From Hepsetus odoe (Eukaryota > Chordata > Actinopteri > Characiformes > Hepsetidae): a stretch of DNA of 64,000 nt. How positions within the stretch are numbered: position 1 is the stretch's first letter; each line of letters begins with the position of its first letter. The translations under genes were made by a program, and so were the position numbers. The stretch is taken from the NCBI GenBank assembly GCA_017165825.1, contig CM029384.1:8612102-8676101 (forward strand), in the 5' to 3' direction. A model generated the notes under the pieces. It did no database searches, had not been told where the DNA came from, and saw only the letters and a program-made list of their open reading frames with translations. Of this stretch, positions 10,001-20,475 are shown piece by piece.

Positions 10001-13000
10001 TTGGGAGTGGTGCCACAGTAGGCCACTGAGGTCACCCCCAATTGTCTTGTGTGCTACACAATGTGTCTCTTCAGATGTCCAACCCCATTACCACAGTGAC
10101 AATCACAATCAGAGTCCTTGTGGGGCAATGCTACTGTCGGCGTGGCGACCTTTGTCCAATTGCCTGCGTTTCATTCCTATTCGTGTCTGTTTTTTTTTTA
10201 AAGATCAGCAAAGTGACAGAATACCCTAAACACAAACACCCACACACTCTTTCTCTCCACCCACTCACTCTACGAGCAGTCGCCTGATCTATTTAGGGCT
10301 GCTCTCAGAACAAGTACAGTTTTGCCGCTGTGGATCTCCCCCAATCTTGCAGGGCTTTCCTACACAGGCCAACCTGCGGGGCTCTGGCATGCAGAGACCG
10401 CTCTAGCCCACACAACCAAAATTCAGAAGAAAAACAGGACTGGCAGCGTTGACACCCTTCATGCCTTCATGGGGAACACCAGCATCACTGAGGGGAAGAC
10501 AGCCCTGTCTGTGGGTGGCTCCTCTATAGCCCGGGGCAAGACGTCTATCACCATGGGCAAGTCTTCCATCACCCGCGGGGTCACTACCACTTCCATGGGA
10601 GACTCAACCATTACTCGAGGCAAGACTACCATCTCATTTGGCAGAGCCAGTTTCAGTCGGGGCAAAACCACCACTTCCTTCCGCAAGGCCCTAATGCCCA
10701 AGCGCCGAACAACTTAAATGGAAAAGAGCACTGCAAGCTTCGGGATGAGGAGAAAGAAAAAAACTAAAGCAGGAGAGACATCTGAGAAGAAAGAGACAAC
10801 AGAAACACAACAAGAAACAGCAAGAAAGGACTCAGGGAAATCGGTGAAAAAGGCATCCATTTTGATGAGAAAGACCTCCTTCACGAAAGGGAAAAACAAA
10901 CTGCTAAGAAGCAAGAACGCCATCTCATGGGGAAGGACCGCCGTCTCTAGGAGCAAGACCAAACTGAAGAGGGGAGAAACTGCATTTGCGGTGGGTACAA
11001 CCACGGTTACACATGGAGAGACCACTAGTTCCTTAAGTAAGGCCACTCTGAGTCAAGGAAAGAAGTCAATAACTGTAGTAAAAACGCTCCTCAAAAGAGG
11101 CAAAGAAACTCAATGGAACCTCTACTGGGATTTTCATCTCTGACTGCAACACACAAACACACAAACATACGACAAACAGACAAACAGGTAAAGAATGCTC
11201 AAGCATGTTAGTTATTTTGTTAGTCGCAAGTGTTTTGCTTGTCTATTCAGATGAAATTCTAGAATCTGAATTCTTGAAATTCAAAGTTTATTGAACCTTA
11301 AATCAGCTTGGAACATGGTATGAAATTTTTGTTCACAAGTTGAAACATAAATGATAAGTCCAAGTTGATTTAAAGAAAATGAATAATTTTGTGTAATGGT
11401 TATGGAAACTATTCTAATGTCATGAGTGTACCGCAGGTTTGAAGCAAGAGCTTGTCTGTCAGTGTGCTGGCAGGATTTCAGTTTGAAACAGCTGTTACGT
11501 TGTAACGTGTGCACACCCACAAGCCCATGTGTCTGCAGAGGACTAATAATACAAGACACTGTTTTCCAGGAGCAGTGTTGTTATACGAGGCAACATCACA
11601 GAAGCTTTAGATGACATCACCAACACTGGAACAGTAGAACTAACATACATAGTATATATTCAGTGCATATTTGGTATAAAAGACACATCCTAATGGAAAT
11701 AGGTTGACGTATTTAATACACAGCTGGGATGACTAACAATTCTTGTTAACAGATTGTACCTCAACATGGAGAAAAATGTTGTAATGTTTCATTGCTCATT
11801 TTTTCCTCTTTGTAGCAAAACAATTATGTGCCCATCTCTGTAACTGAAGATAAAAGTTAAGCGGTGCTTAGTTCTAAAATAGTAAGGGTTGGAACATTTT
11901 ATGAAACTAAGATTTTTATTTGATTAAAATGGTTTTTGAATGCTTTTTGGCATCTTCTTGACATACTATCTGGACTACTCAAAGATAATCTGTTCATTCA
12001 ATTTATGTGAATCCGAATGCTAGAACATTCAAAGTTATTTTTCATACTCATACATCATTACACTTTTAGTAGTACCCATGTACAGTGTCAACCAAGTCAC
12101 CACTGTAAAGCAGTTCCACAGGGAAACAATCCCAAGGAACCTAGTGATGTCACCACTGATTGTACCCCTCAACAATGTGCCCTTCAGTGCGTTCTACGGC
12201 CTCGCCTTAGCAATGGGACAATGACATCTACTGTCCCCCCGGCCCCCAGATAGGGCTGCGGCCTCCTACGGCAGCCTCTGTCCATTCACATTGCACAGGG
12301 GAGATATGTGGCCTTGTAAAGCCCACGTCGTCCTGCTCAACAAGGGGCTTTATGCTGCTGCATGGGGGTTGCGTTGAACACGCTTAGCATTCTGGTACCA
12401 TCCCAGAACTTGCTACGCGATCTTGCAACACCAAGCCAGGCACAATCTGTGCATGTCGGGGTACCCTGCTACCAGGAAATGTGATTAGCCATTACATCCT
12501 CATCCTGTAAAATCAGGAAGAAAACCTTCCAGAGGGAGAAGAGACAGGATTGAACCCCAGCGTCAACAAAATCCTTGAGACTGGCTGCTGGAGGAGACCC
12601 CCTGCTTCTCCCCCACCTCAAGTCGGTTTTCCTCCGACATGGGTAACACCAGCATAACGGAGGGCAGGACAGCTCTCAGCCTTGGAAGCACATCCATTAA
12701 GAGGGGCAAGACCAAGATCATGATGGGCAACTCCTCTATCTCTCGAGGGAAGAGCACCACATCCTTAGGCTCCTCCACTATCACCAGTGGCAAGACCAAG
12801 ATCTCCCTGGGGGGTGCCTCTTTCAGTAGAGGCACTAAGACCACGTCTTTCCGAAAGGCACTCATGCCTAAGAGAAAGACTCTTTAATTTGAAGCAGGGC
12901 CAAATTGTCTGTGCAAGGGTCTGTGGAGAGGGTGATGAGTACCAGGTTTGGGAGGTGAGGGGTTTCTTCAGCATGTCAAACTGAAAATATCAAACAAAAC

Positions 13001-16000
13001 TGAAAATTTTGCACCATCACAGCGGAATTCTGAGGGGACATTTTTGGGCATCAACACACCAAGTTTTGTTTCACTTATTTCTTGACACCCAGAAACTTTG
13101 GGACTGATTTTTTTTGTTGTTGTTGTTGTTGCATTACCTCATCTGGATTAAGTCATGGATGCAGGTTAGTAAATCAAGAGTCTTGCTAAGGTGCTTTCCC
13201 ATGCAACAGGTGATGTTCCTTAATTGTCAGTATATTCCTGTTAAAGTGAACCAGATATATCTGGCTCATGAATATACATATAATAATGTATATCATTGTA
13301 CTAATTCATTACTTGTTTGTTCAAGTTCTGTTTTTTGTGGTTTTCACTACAAACATGGTTGAGTCACTGAATTATTTACGCAATCTCAATTCTAAGACTC
13401 ATGTTTTACAGTTTCAGTGATTAATGGGTGCCAAAAACATGAGTGTCAATCTGCTTTATCAAGCCTGTTCCGTTGATTTAGTCAACACCATCACTTTTAA
13501 AGCATACAAGGACCTTATTTTATTCCTTAAAAAATAAATGCAGAATTGGTCAAGTCTTAATTTGTAGAGGTTAAAAAGCTATATATCTGATTCAACTGGG
13601 CTCTTCCACATTAACAATAGAGAGTTTCAAAGCAAGGAGCCCTTTATTCCTCAACACAAATCCATGTAATTGGCAGAGGCGTAAAAATGTAGGGGTCCCA
13701 GCTAGAGTGGGCAAATTCATGGCTAAATCACTGCCTTTCTGAAGTTAGCTGAAAGAAGAGCTGGTATGTCTGAAATGCTAATTGGTGAATGTAGCAGCAA
13801 GATGCCCTTGGTACGATTTGACACTGAAAAACAAATGTACAGCCACTTAACAAATGGCTTTTGTGCTTTTGCTCTCGCCCACCTTGGCAGCAAGCCAAAG
13901 GAAAGGCATGCTATGGCCATCTGACACACTCTTTCAGGAAGGCAGGTTTATGGGATTTTAATTTGCTTTGAGGCAAGTCTGTCCATCTTTTTTTACTGCC
14001 TCCTGGGCCTTCCATATTTCGTGGGTTTTTAGTTTAGCCACTAATAGCTAAAAAAAAGTGCTGACCCTTTGTCTAGACTTGCTGTCTCTGCATGTCTATG
14101 TCTATGTCTATGCTTTTACTCTTGCCTTTGCTTTACTTCTTACCCAATCTAGCCATTCTTCATCTCACACCCCTTCTCTCTATGTAGATCACCTGATGTC
14201 TTCCTACCTCTCTTAGAATGTTTTTGTCATTCTTCTTTCTTCTCCCTCCCTCCTTGTCTCTTAGATGATGTCTCCACTCTTGAAGCTCAAGACTAGGATC
14301 AGTCCCATTCCCCAATGTTACAAACCAAGAACCTCAAATAATATGAGCACTTCATAGTAAATTTTCGTGTGTAAATTTGTGGAGTGGACAGAGGAGTCTT
14401 CTGAAGGAACCCTCAGCACTCCGTATTCAGTTTTCAAATTGTGGAATGATAGACGGTTATAGCATGTGTTGAGTATTGAGCAGACGTATGTGATTCTGAG
14501 GGTTGATGATGGCTGATATGAGTGATACAGAATACATGATGGTGAAAATATACACTGACTCATGGTATGAAATATCTGGAGCATACCTGTTTTAAACCTG
14601 TTGACTAATGGTGATGTGCCAAAGGTGGAGTTAATGTTAGACAACTAAGGAGAGTTATAGGCGGGGCCATTTCAGAAAGCAAATAGCAGTGAAACAGTTA
14701 TGGATTATTCTGTGAGAAAATAGACTGTTAAAGGCTGACTCCACTACAAATTCAAACCAGTTATTATTAAAGTAAGGCTAAATGTCAGGCCATAATAAAT
14801 CTAAGCAGGGGACAAAAACATATTCAAGAATGCCTAAATGCAGGAACTTTTAAAGTTCAGCCTTGTTCCTCTCTCTTGAGGGACCCTTACTTTATGTTTT
14901 CTCCTCAGCAGTTGCTCTTACAAGTTGTTACAGAGGCAGTAGACACTTGGTGAGTTTAGCTGGACTGCCAACTCCAGAAATATAGAAAGATTTCAGATCT
15001 TCTCACCAACTCTCTGTGGTCTGTCTTCTTCTTAACCTCAAATCAGAATTCTACCTTATTATGAGAAGCTCAAGGGAAGAAAAGGCAACTTCAGTTACCC
15101 ATAGAATATTAATGTTCCCATTTTATTTTCCTTAGGTTGAACATGCTGCTGCCATCAACTTCTCTCAACATCTGCCACCTAAATTGTAATACAAATTGTT
15201 AGCTTTCCACCAGCCTTCAGCCTTAATATCCACAGCAGCCCATGGCTTTTTTAACCTTAAAAATAAGTACGGCCAATAAACTGCTATGGTTCATTTGTTA
15301 AACAACAACAAGAACAGAAAAAGTGGAATATGCAAGTTATGATCACATTTTCTTAAGTCTTAGAGAGCTGTGGACTTCCTAAGGGAGGCTGTGTAATGCT
15401 CTTGAACACACAGAGACTTATCCAGAGACTTTCATCAGACCTGCTGGAATTTTGACCTCTCAACTGATCTGGAATGAAAATCATTGAGCCCTGTTATCCT
15501 TCAATTACATATGAAGCCCCTTAGGATTTCCCTGGTGACTGTACTGTTACACATGCTGTGTCCTAAATCAGTGTATTCACGCCACTCCATCAGAGACCCC
15601 ATGCAGCACACGCCTCACTCTGAATTGCGATCAGCTCCATATAATATAGGGATATGAATGCCAAAACCTGATCCCAGACAGACATTTTTACACAGCTGGC
15701 TACTGACATGTGTAGATCCACAGAATGTGCTGGTGAGCACTAATGTGGACACAATTCCCTACATATCTTTTATGTTTTTTGCCCTGTGTCAAAATGTCAT
15801 GATGAAGGGATTAATAGAATTGGTAAAAATGGGTTACAATATAATCTTGGTGCTTTAATTACTTTGGGTAAAAGTTTTTCCTTCCTCCTTTAGTTACCTT
15901 TTCAAGGTAATAGAAAGGCTCTGACACCAATGGTATGCCGTCCCTCCCATACTTGTTTTATTTTTGTGACTGTGTGTAGTTTCAATGTCTGTAAAACAAA

Positions 16001-19000
16001 TTTCTGTGCATGAATGGTATGGAGGAAGTAAGCAGAGCACTGCACTGTAAATAATGCTTAAAACCTTAGAACTGACTTGTAAAGGGGGCTACATTTTGCC
16101 TTGTAGTGAAAACCACCTGTGTTTCTGACAGTCAAAAGCTCCATCATGTTCAGACGCCCTCCATGCCTGTCTCTTTCCATGAGTCTGAAACACATACACA
16201 CAACGAAGTAATCTTAATGATTTGAATGCTCTAATAAAAGAGTTTTCAATGACACAAGTAACTCAAACCATCTGGAATGAACTGAGCTGGAAGAAGCGCT
16301 TCAGTGCCCACCGGAGAGCTCACAGGAAATGAAACACCTAATTTTTTCTTCTTTCTCTTTGTATCAGCAATGCCCAGAACTCTGGAAAGTGACTGTACTC
16401 CATCGGGCTACTCACAACCTGCAGCCAGAGTAAAAAAAACGTATCACTGGGACCATATTCATTGTGGTCACCAGGTTACAGTCCGGCATAAACCAGACTG
16501 AGACACACAGGCTGTTTCAATTAAGTAAAGTGTAGCACCTCCTAGAACGTACTTCTACTAAAAGGTAACGGTCATTCATTGTCCCAGATGTGTCAGCTAG
16601 TGCTTGTTAATGTAATTTCAGGTTTTAATCTTTTTATTTATTTCAAGTCCATGTCTTGTGTAGCTTGCATTAAAATGTCTTAGATTACAACCATCTTGAT
16701 ATGATCTAGTAAGTGTACTGCCCAATGTTCTTGTCCACAAAAATGTTTTTGTGCTTACCAAAGTCCATCTTTGAAATGTTTTTCTTCATCTTGCTGTGTT
16801 GGCATTATATGTGTTTTACCTGCATTTTGCAGTCACCTGGATGCTAGAACTTTAGGACGTGATGGTTCTGATTGTGGTGCATGTTTAATAAATAGTTGCT
16901 GACTTTGTCCGCTGTTCCTCTTTATTTTTTTTCTCATGATCATCATATCATGGAAAACCTGATTTTTAATTAAGCTGCAACTGAGTTGTCTGTTCTGAAC
17001 TACAGTCTCTTGTGTGTGTGTATATATATACATATATATATGTATATATATATGTGCAGTACTGTGCAAAAGTTTTTGGCAGGTGTAAAAAAATGCTGTA
17101 AACAAAGAATGCTTTCAGAAATATAAATGATTGTTTATTTTTTATCAATTTACAAAATGCAAAGTGAGCAAACAAAAGAAAAATCTAAATCAAATCAATA
17201 TTTGGTGTTACTACTTTTTGCCTTCAAACCAGCATCAGTTCTTCTAGGTACACTTGCACAAAGTCAGGATTCTGTAGGATTATAGTCGGTGTGTGATCAA
17301 CCAGTTTTACCAAACAGGTGCTGATGATCATCAATCTCACACGTAGGTTGAAACATGTTTGGAACAACCTACCAGCAGAGTTCCTTCAAAAACTGTGTGC
17401 AAGTGTACCTAGAAGAATTGATGCTGTTTTGAAGGCAAAGGGTGGTTACACCAAATATTGATTTGATTTAGATTTCTCTTTTGGAGAGGTTGGAAAGAGA
17501 TTTTTGGTGTTTTTGGTGCCTGAACTCACAAAATTTCATAATGTCAGGAGAAAAAATTTAATATAGGAATTCAGAAAGAAGGTTAGTGTAGAAAGTATCT
17601 TCATTCGTCTCTCATGGAATAATTATGTCCTGCAGCTTTCATGGCCATTCTGCAATTCATTGCGCTGGCACACTCACACCCTGCAAACACTGAGCAGTGA
17701 ATTTGCCCTCTGCATGTAATCCATCCAAACACACCAGTAGTGAGAACATACACAGCAGGTGCAGGAGCAATGGGCAGCAATGCCTGCAGTGATGGGGACG
17801 GTACCTTGCTCAAGGGTAATTCAGGGTAACCTACTGGTTTGGGACTCCAACCCCCGACCTACCGTTCTTGAGACCTAGTCCCTTATCACTAAGCCAGGGC
17901 TGCCTATGCAGGGTCCATGGCTAGCTCACCCCTCCTAATGGGATGGTTTGAATGAAATAATTAATGTGCGATCAGCAAGCCCCAAAAAACATCATTTAAC
18001 AAGCCATGATCATTTCCCACATGCCTGCAAAATATACAGTGCATCAACTATTGTGTGGTGGAAATATATATATATTTTTTTCCAAGTGATTCAGCCATGA
18101 ATCATCCAGCGCTTTTGCTGGCACCATTCATTGGACAGTAAGCCACACACAGACCCACCCACACACACCCACACAAACACACTGTGTATGTAGAAGTATA
18201 AAGCCAGGTGGGAAAACTCTACAGTAATCTCTTCTTCTTCTTCTTTTTCTTTTGGCTGCTCCCATTTAGGGGTTGGACACTGCACTGCATTTTGTTCACA
18301 CTCATGTATTCTGTCTTTGCCCTACTCACTTTCATTCCTCTCCTCTCTAAAGTATATCTCCATCTCTCCAAGTTCTCCTCAAGCTGCTCCCTACTCTCAC
18401 TGCAGATCACAATATCATCAGCAAACTTTACAGTAATCTGTGAAGTAAATATATACATTCTCTCTCTCTCTCTCTCTCTCTCTCCTTATGCAGTATCGTG
18501 ACCTTAAATGAAATCTCACTGCTTTCAGACAATGATGGACTATAAAGAAAATTAATGAACTTAATGAGAGTAGTTGCCTGTTCACAGCTGAAAACAGCTT
18601 TTCATCACAGGTTCTTACAGCTTGGCCCACCTGGGACCCAGGAATTACTGAGAACATCTGGAATAGTTGAAGTAACTTTTATAGATCTCTGACTACTACT
18701 TCTACTTACTTAGCATTCTACTATCATGTTTTCACAAGACAGATGAGTCTCCTGCATATAAAAAAGGCCTTTTCTTCAGAAGGGGAGAATGTAAAGATGG
18801 AAAGTGAATCTACATCTACTCACTGGGATCTGAGTACTACTGAATCAGCATGGAAGAAAAGATTGCCTGTGTCATTGACTGTGTTTAAGTTCATTCTAGT
18901 CCAAGGTAGATAGAGTCCCTAACAGTTTCACTGGAAGGACATGCTGGTACAGCAAACAGAAACGTATAAAACCACAGCTTTTAAAACATGACTGAACATT

Positions 19001-19208
19001 TCCACTAGATAACCCATCTTTACATTCCATAAAATGAAATGTAACCATTGTCAATAAAAAGGCCACATGCTATTAAGATGAACATAATAGCACTAACGCT
19101 GGGCACCCAAAGTCAGTATGGTACAGACTCGATTACAGTACCACCAACTATTGGTATATATATTCTATACATAATTGTCTTATTAGCTCCAGTTAGCCAA
19201 TCAGCATG

Positions 19209-19245
<37 letters not shown>

Positions 19246-20410
19246 CTCTGTGTCCACATCCAAATGAAAGTGAAAGTGACTGTTCTCGTCATTGTGAGAA
19301 CACACCACACAACAAAATTGGACTTCTGCAATTAACCCATACACAGAATTCATGCAGCAAGGGGCAGCTATGAAAGCAACCAGTCAGCAGTGACAGAGAC
19401 GGTACCTTTCTCAAGGGTACCCCAGGGCAACCTACTGGTAAGGAGTTTGAACCCACAGTCTTCCTATCCTGTGGCCAACTCCCTAACCGCTAGGCCACTG
19501 ATCTCTTCCTGGAGTCCATGCGATCCTATGAGAGAAGATTTTCTAACTTATCAGCTAATACTGCACCTGAACAGAGAGAAACAGCGTTAATTAACCTGCA
19601 CTAAAATCAGCCCTGGAGCGCCACGGCCGGCTCATCTGCAGTCCGCGCGCTGTGCGGCCGCTGGGGGGCGCCAGGCGGCCGCAGTGACGCAGTGGTGCTG
19701 AGGCTGAGCATCGTTGTGGCTCCCTGTCCTCCCACAGAGACTCCTGTCTCCACACTCACAGCAAACAGCGCCCAGCAACAAGAACTGCTGCGTGTCCAGA
19801 CCAGCCCTAACCGAACGATACAGTCCACCTTAAGCGTTAGAACGGCTGCACCGTTTAAGGTGGAACGCAACACTGAGATGATGATTCAGATTCACCTCGG
19901 GTGGTGGGGGGGGGGTTTAAAGGGCAGAAAGAGAGCAGTCCGGGCTCTGAGCACGGCAGTGTGTCCCTCTGTACCGGGACTGAAGGATGTACAGGCTGAA
20001 GGGGGAGAAAGCTCAGCCGTGTTTGATTTTGTTTTTAGAAACGAGACCCGTTTACTGACTAAAGCTGCCGCAGAGTTTCGGAGTAAAGGAGGAGATTAAC
20101 CCGGAGACTGGCTTGGACTGGTTTTAGATCAAATCAACCCCATACTGAGCAAACACACTGCTTTTTGTCCCTGTAAATACACGCTGAGCCGCAATTCTGT
20201 CCACCTTCAGTGGACTCAACAGTCCAGCCCGAGTGAACGCAGGCGCAGGCGCAGTGGCCTGACGGTTTCATTTCCTGATTTATTCCCCTCTCTCGACTTC
20301 ATTCTGCACTTCAGATGAGAACACACACACCTGCACACCGTGACGAGGTTCTTGCGCTCCACGGCGACGTTTCTGGAGGAGGGTTTTTTCGATGTTAGAC
20401 CCATAGCCAT
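6697..20410 (-). CDS. rundc3a: RUN domain-containing protein 3A (11 coding exons)
   Basis: Exons (high to low): 20410-20331, 9884-9769, 9651-9518, 9256-9171, 8965-8876, 8634-8554, 8230-8065, 7869-7712, 7481-7362, 7208-7102, 6839-6697. They sum to 1281 nt, or 426 residues plus stop, and all phases are consistent (human RUNDC3A is about 446 residues). Residues 1-27 (MAMGLTSKKPSSRNVAVERK) match the family start. The RUN domain spans roughly 50-190, with RSFWDYVRLACSK, AWIRMALMEKRLSEY and the FSFCLKGEVLDGKTP segment. An acidic linker SYDYLSDEEDRR follows, then a coiled coil at about 251-305, and the conserved tail SMLGLCGSLAS...PALSPS. The family are brain-enriched Rap/Rab-linked adaptors. The A paralogue is chosen over B from the SYDYLSDEE linker and the tail. 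A second Met (residue 3) is an alternative start. The intron after exon 3 has a GC donor, and the exon 4 donor (AG|GTTGGG) is weak. Confidence 0.95.
7056..7089 (+). repeat. (TG)n microsatellite in rundc3a intron 10
   Basis: A run of about 17 TG units lies just inside the intron that follows the exon at 7208-7102. On the transcribed strand this is (CA)n about a dozen bases after the 5' splice site. Confidence 0.9.
8975..8994 (-). repeat. (TG)10 at the 3' splice site of rundc3a exon 5
   Basis: On the transcribed strand ten TG units are followed by GGCCTGCAG and then the exon at 8965. The dinucleotide run occupies the place where the polypyrimidine tract normally lies. Confidence 0.9.
10469..10717 (+). 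CDS. Heptad-repeat basic Ser/Thr-rich protein, copy A (unknown family)
   Basis: I do not recognise this protein. It is an 82-residue frame on the plus strand, inside and antisense to rundc3a intron 1. From residue 1 the chain divides into consecutive 7-residue units such as RGKTSIT, MGKSSIT, RGKTTIS, FGRASFS. The pattern is x-G-x-T/S-T/S-I/F-S/T, with the first position alternating hydrophobic (M, V, F) and charged (E, R, K). The tail is FRKALMPKRRTT. It is very basic, with no Cys, signal peptide or membrane segment. The Met at 10469 is chosen because similarity to copy B (12639-12887) begins exactly there, although the frame stays open to an ATG at 10322. About 61 of 82 residues match copy B, and most codon differences are silent. 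Alternation of this kind suggests regular beta strands, but that is inference. Expression is unproven. Confidence 0.58.
   Translation: MGNTSITEGKTALSVGGSSIARGKTSITMGKSSITRGVTTTSMGDSTITRGKTTISFGRASFSRGKTTTSFRKALMPKRRTT
10718..11143 (+). CDS. Third heptad-repeat reading frame, directly after copy A
   Basis: This 141-residue frame starts with an ATG immediately after the TAA of copy A and in the same frame. It opens with a Lys/Glu/Thr-rich linker at about residues 10-45 (RRKKKTKAGETSEKKETTET). From about residue 46 it falls into 7-residue units such as TSFTKGK, NAISWGR, TAVSRSK, TKLKRGE, ATLSQGK, which look like diverged versions of the copy A repeat. It ends with ETQWNLYWDFHL. It may be a separate gene, the second frame of a two-frame transcript, or reached by stop-codon readthrough. 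No comparable frame follows copy B. Less certain than A or B because there is no second copy to compare. Confidence 0.4.
   Translation: MEKSTASFGMRRKKKTKAGETSEKKETTETQQETARKDSGKSVKKASILMRKTSFTKGKNKLLRSKNAISWGRTAVSRSKTKLKRGETAFAVGTTTVTHGETTSSLSKATLSQGKKSITVVKTLLKRGKETQWNLYWDFHL
12639..12887 (+). CDS. Heptad-repeat basic Ser/Thr-rich protein, copy B (unknown family)
   Basis: This is an 82-residue paralogue of the frame at 10469-10717, about 2.17 kb away in the same orientation. Both copies begin MGNTSITEG, share the heptad spacing without any insertion or deletion, and end FRKALMPKR followed by two residues and TAA. Codons for conserved Ser switch between TCN and AGY at two sites, and codons for conserved Arg switch between CGN and AGR at three. 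Those changes are silent on this strand but would alter residues on the other. This points to purifying selection on the plus-strand protein. An in-frame TGA lies upstream, so the Met at 12639 is the first available start. The position -3 G and +4 G give a reasonable start context. Function unknown. Confidence 0.58.
   Translation: MGNTSITEGRTALSLGSTSIKRGKTKIMMGNSSISRGKSTTSLGSSTITSGKTKISLGGASFSRGTKTTSFRKALMPKRKTL
12990..17050. other. rundc3a intron 1, central part, no gene seen
   Basis: This stretch of about 4 kb contains only short, unconvincing open frames. No tRNA-type promoter boxes or transposon termini were recognised. A pyrimidine-rich patch lies at 14100-14260. Conserved non-coding elements could be present but cannot be judged from one sequence. 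Confidence 0.4.
17057..17483. mobile_element. Fold-back relic of a Tc1-like transposon
   Basis: The left end CAGTACTGTGCAAAAGTTTT resembles the termini of fish Tc1-like elements. Two 87-base arms, 17173-17259 and 17397-17483, are near-perfect reverse complements with a 137-base loop. Read on the plus strand, the loop and right arm encode the end of a Tc1-type transposase (SVPRRIDAVLKAKGG). The element is therefore a deleted copy with an inverted duplication of its 3' coding end. It is inactive. Confidence 0.75.
17690..17905 (-). mobile_element. tRNA-derived SINE, minus orientation
   Basis: The reverse complement has a tRNA-like head (TGGCTTAGTGATAAGGG, then GGGGGTTGGAGTCCC) and the body block TTACCCTTGAGCAAGGTACC shared with the SINEs at 19.4 and 22.9 kb. 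The body continues leftward with ACACCAGTAGTGAG-type sequence and fades by about 17640. Confidence 0.7.
18220..18439 (-). mobile_element. 5'-truncated RTE-like LINE with target-site duplication
   Basis: On the minus strand the insert begins with codons for a reverse-transcriptase piece (FADDIVICSESREQLEENLERW). It then jumps by internal deletion to the 3' end GGGAGCAGCCAAAAG and an (AAG)n tail. The direct repeat TACAGTAATCT occurs at both ends (18220-18230 and 18429-18439), marking the integration. The same LINE family gives the larger relic at 37.4-38.6 kb. Confidence 0.8.
19213..19240. repeat. (TA)n microsatellite
   Basis: About 14 TA units within rundc3a intron 1, just before a SINE. Confidence 0.9.
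19270..19505 (-). mobile_element. tRNA-derived SINE, minus orientation
   Basis: The reverse complement starts with a tRNA-like head (GTGGCCTAGCGGTTAGGGAG, B-box-like GGGTTCAAACTCC) and has the shared body TACCCTTGAGAAAGGTACC. It ends with GTGTTCTCACAATGACGAGAAC, the same tail type as the copy at 5.7-5.9 kb. Confidence 0.75.
19822..19870. repeat. Shorter copy of the same fold-back element in the rundc3a CpG region
   Basis: TCCACCTTAAGCG and CGTTTAAGGTGGAACG face each other across a short loop. The reverse complement reads GTTCCACCTTAAACGGTGCA, matching the left arm and part of the loop of the 35.3-kb element. Confidence 0.6.
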
Positions 20411-20459
20411 CGCGCTGTGTCCGAACACCGGCTCCTGAAGACGCTCCGGAGCCTCCGCA

Positions 20460-20475
20460 CAGCGCCCCCTGCTGG
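20460..20475 (-). promoter_or_regulatory. CTCF-like site upstream of the rundc3a start
   Basis: On the minus strand CCAGCAGGGGGCGCTG fits the vertebrate CTCF core (CCASYAGRKGGCRS) at every position. It lies about 50 bases upstream of the start codon, next to the CA satellite. Confidence 0.6.

Larger units (their letters stand above)
10020..12640 (+). repeat. Tandem segmental duplication carrying the heptad-repeat genes
   Basis: Beyond the two reading frames, upstream blocks are also alike: GAGGTCACCCCCAATTGT near 10028 against GATGTCACCACTGATTGT near 12145; ACAATGTGTCTCTTCAG near 10060 against ACAATGTGCCCTTCAG near 12173; AAAATTCAGAAGAAAA near 10418 against AAAATCAGGAAGAAAA near 12511. The offset grows from about 2.09 to 2.17 kb, as expected for an old duplication with small indels. 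11144-12000 between the copies is AT-rich and shows nothing else. Confidence 0.6.

Noticed and set aside
10469..10492. N-myristoylation signal at the start of the heptad-repeat proteins (MGNTSIT)
   Set aside because: The residue four positions after Gly is Ile, which does not fit the usual small-residue requirement.
10459..12865. Minus-strand frames with a Pro-x-x-x-x-Val-Leu heptad, antisense to the heptad-repeat genes
   Set aside because: A 21-base repeat is open on both strands. Substitutions that are silent on the plus strand change residues on the minus strand, so the minus frames are shadows.
19692..20099. 135-codon plus-strand frame in the rundc3a CpG region
   Set aside because: CpG-rich DNA is poor in stops; no similarity or partner exon was found.
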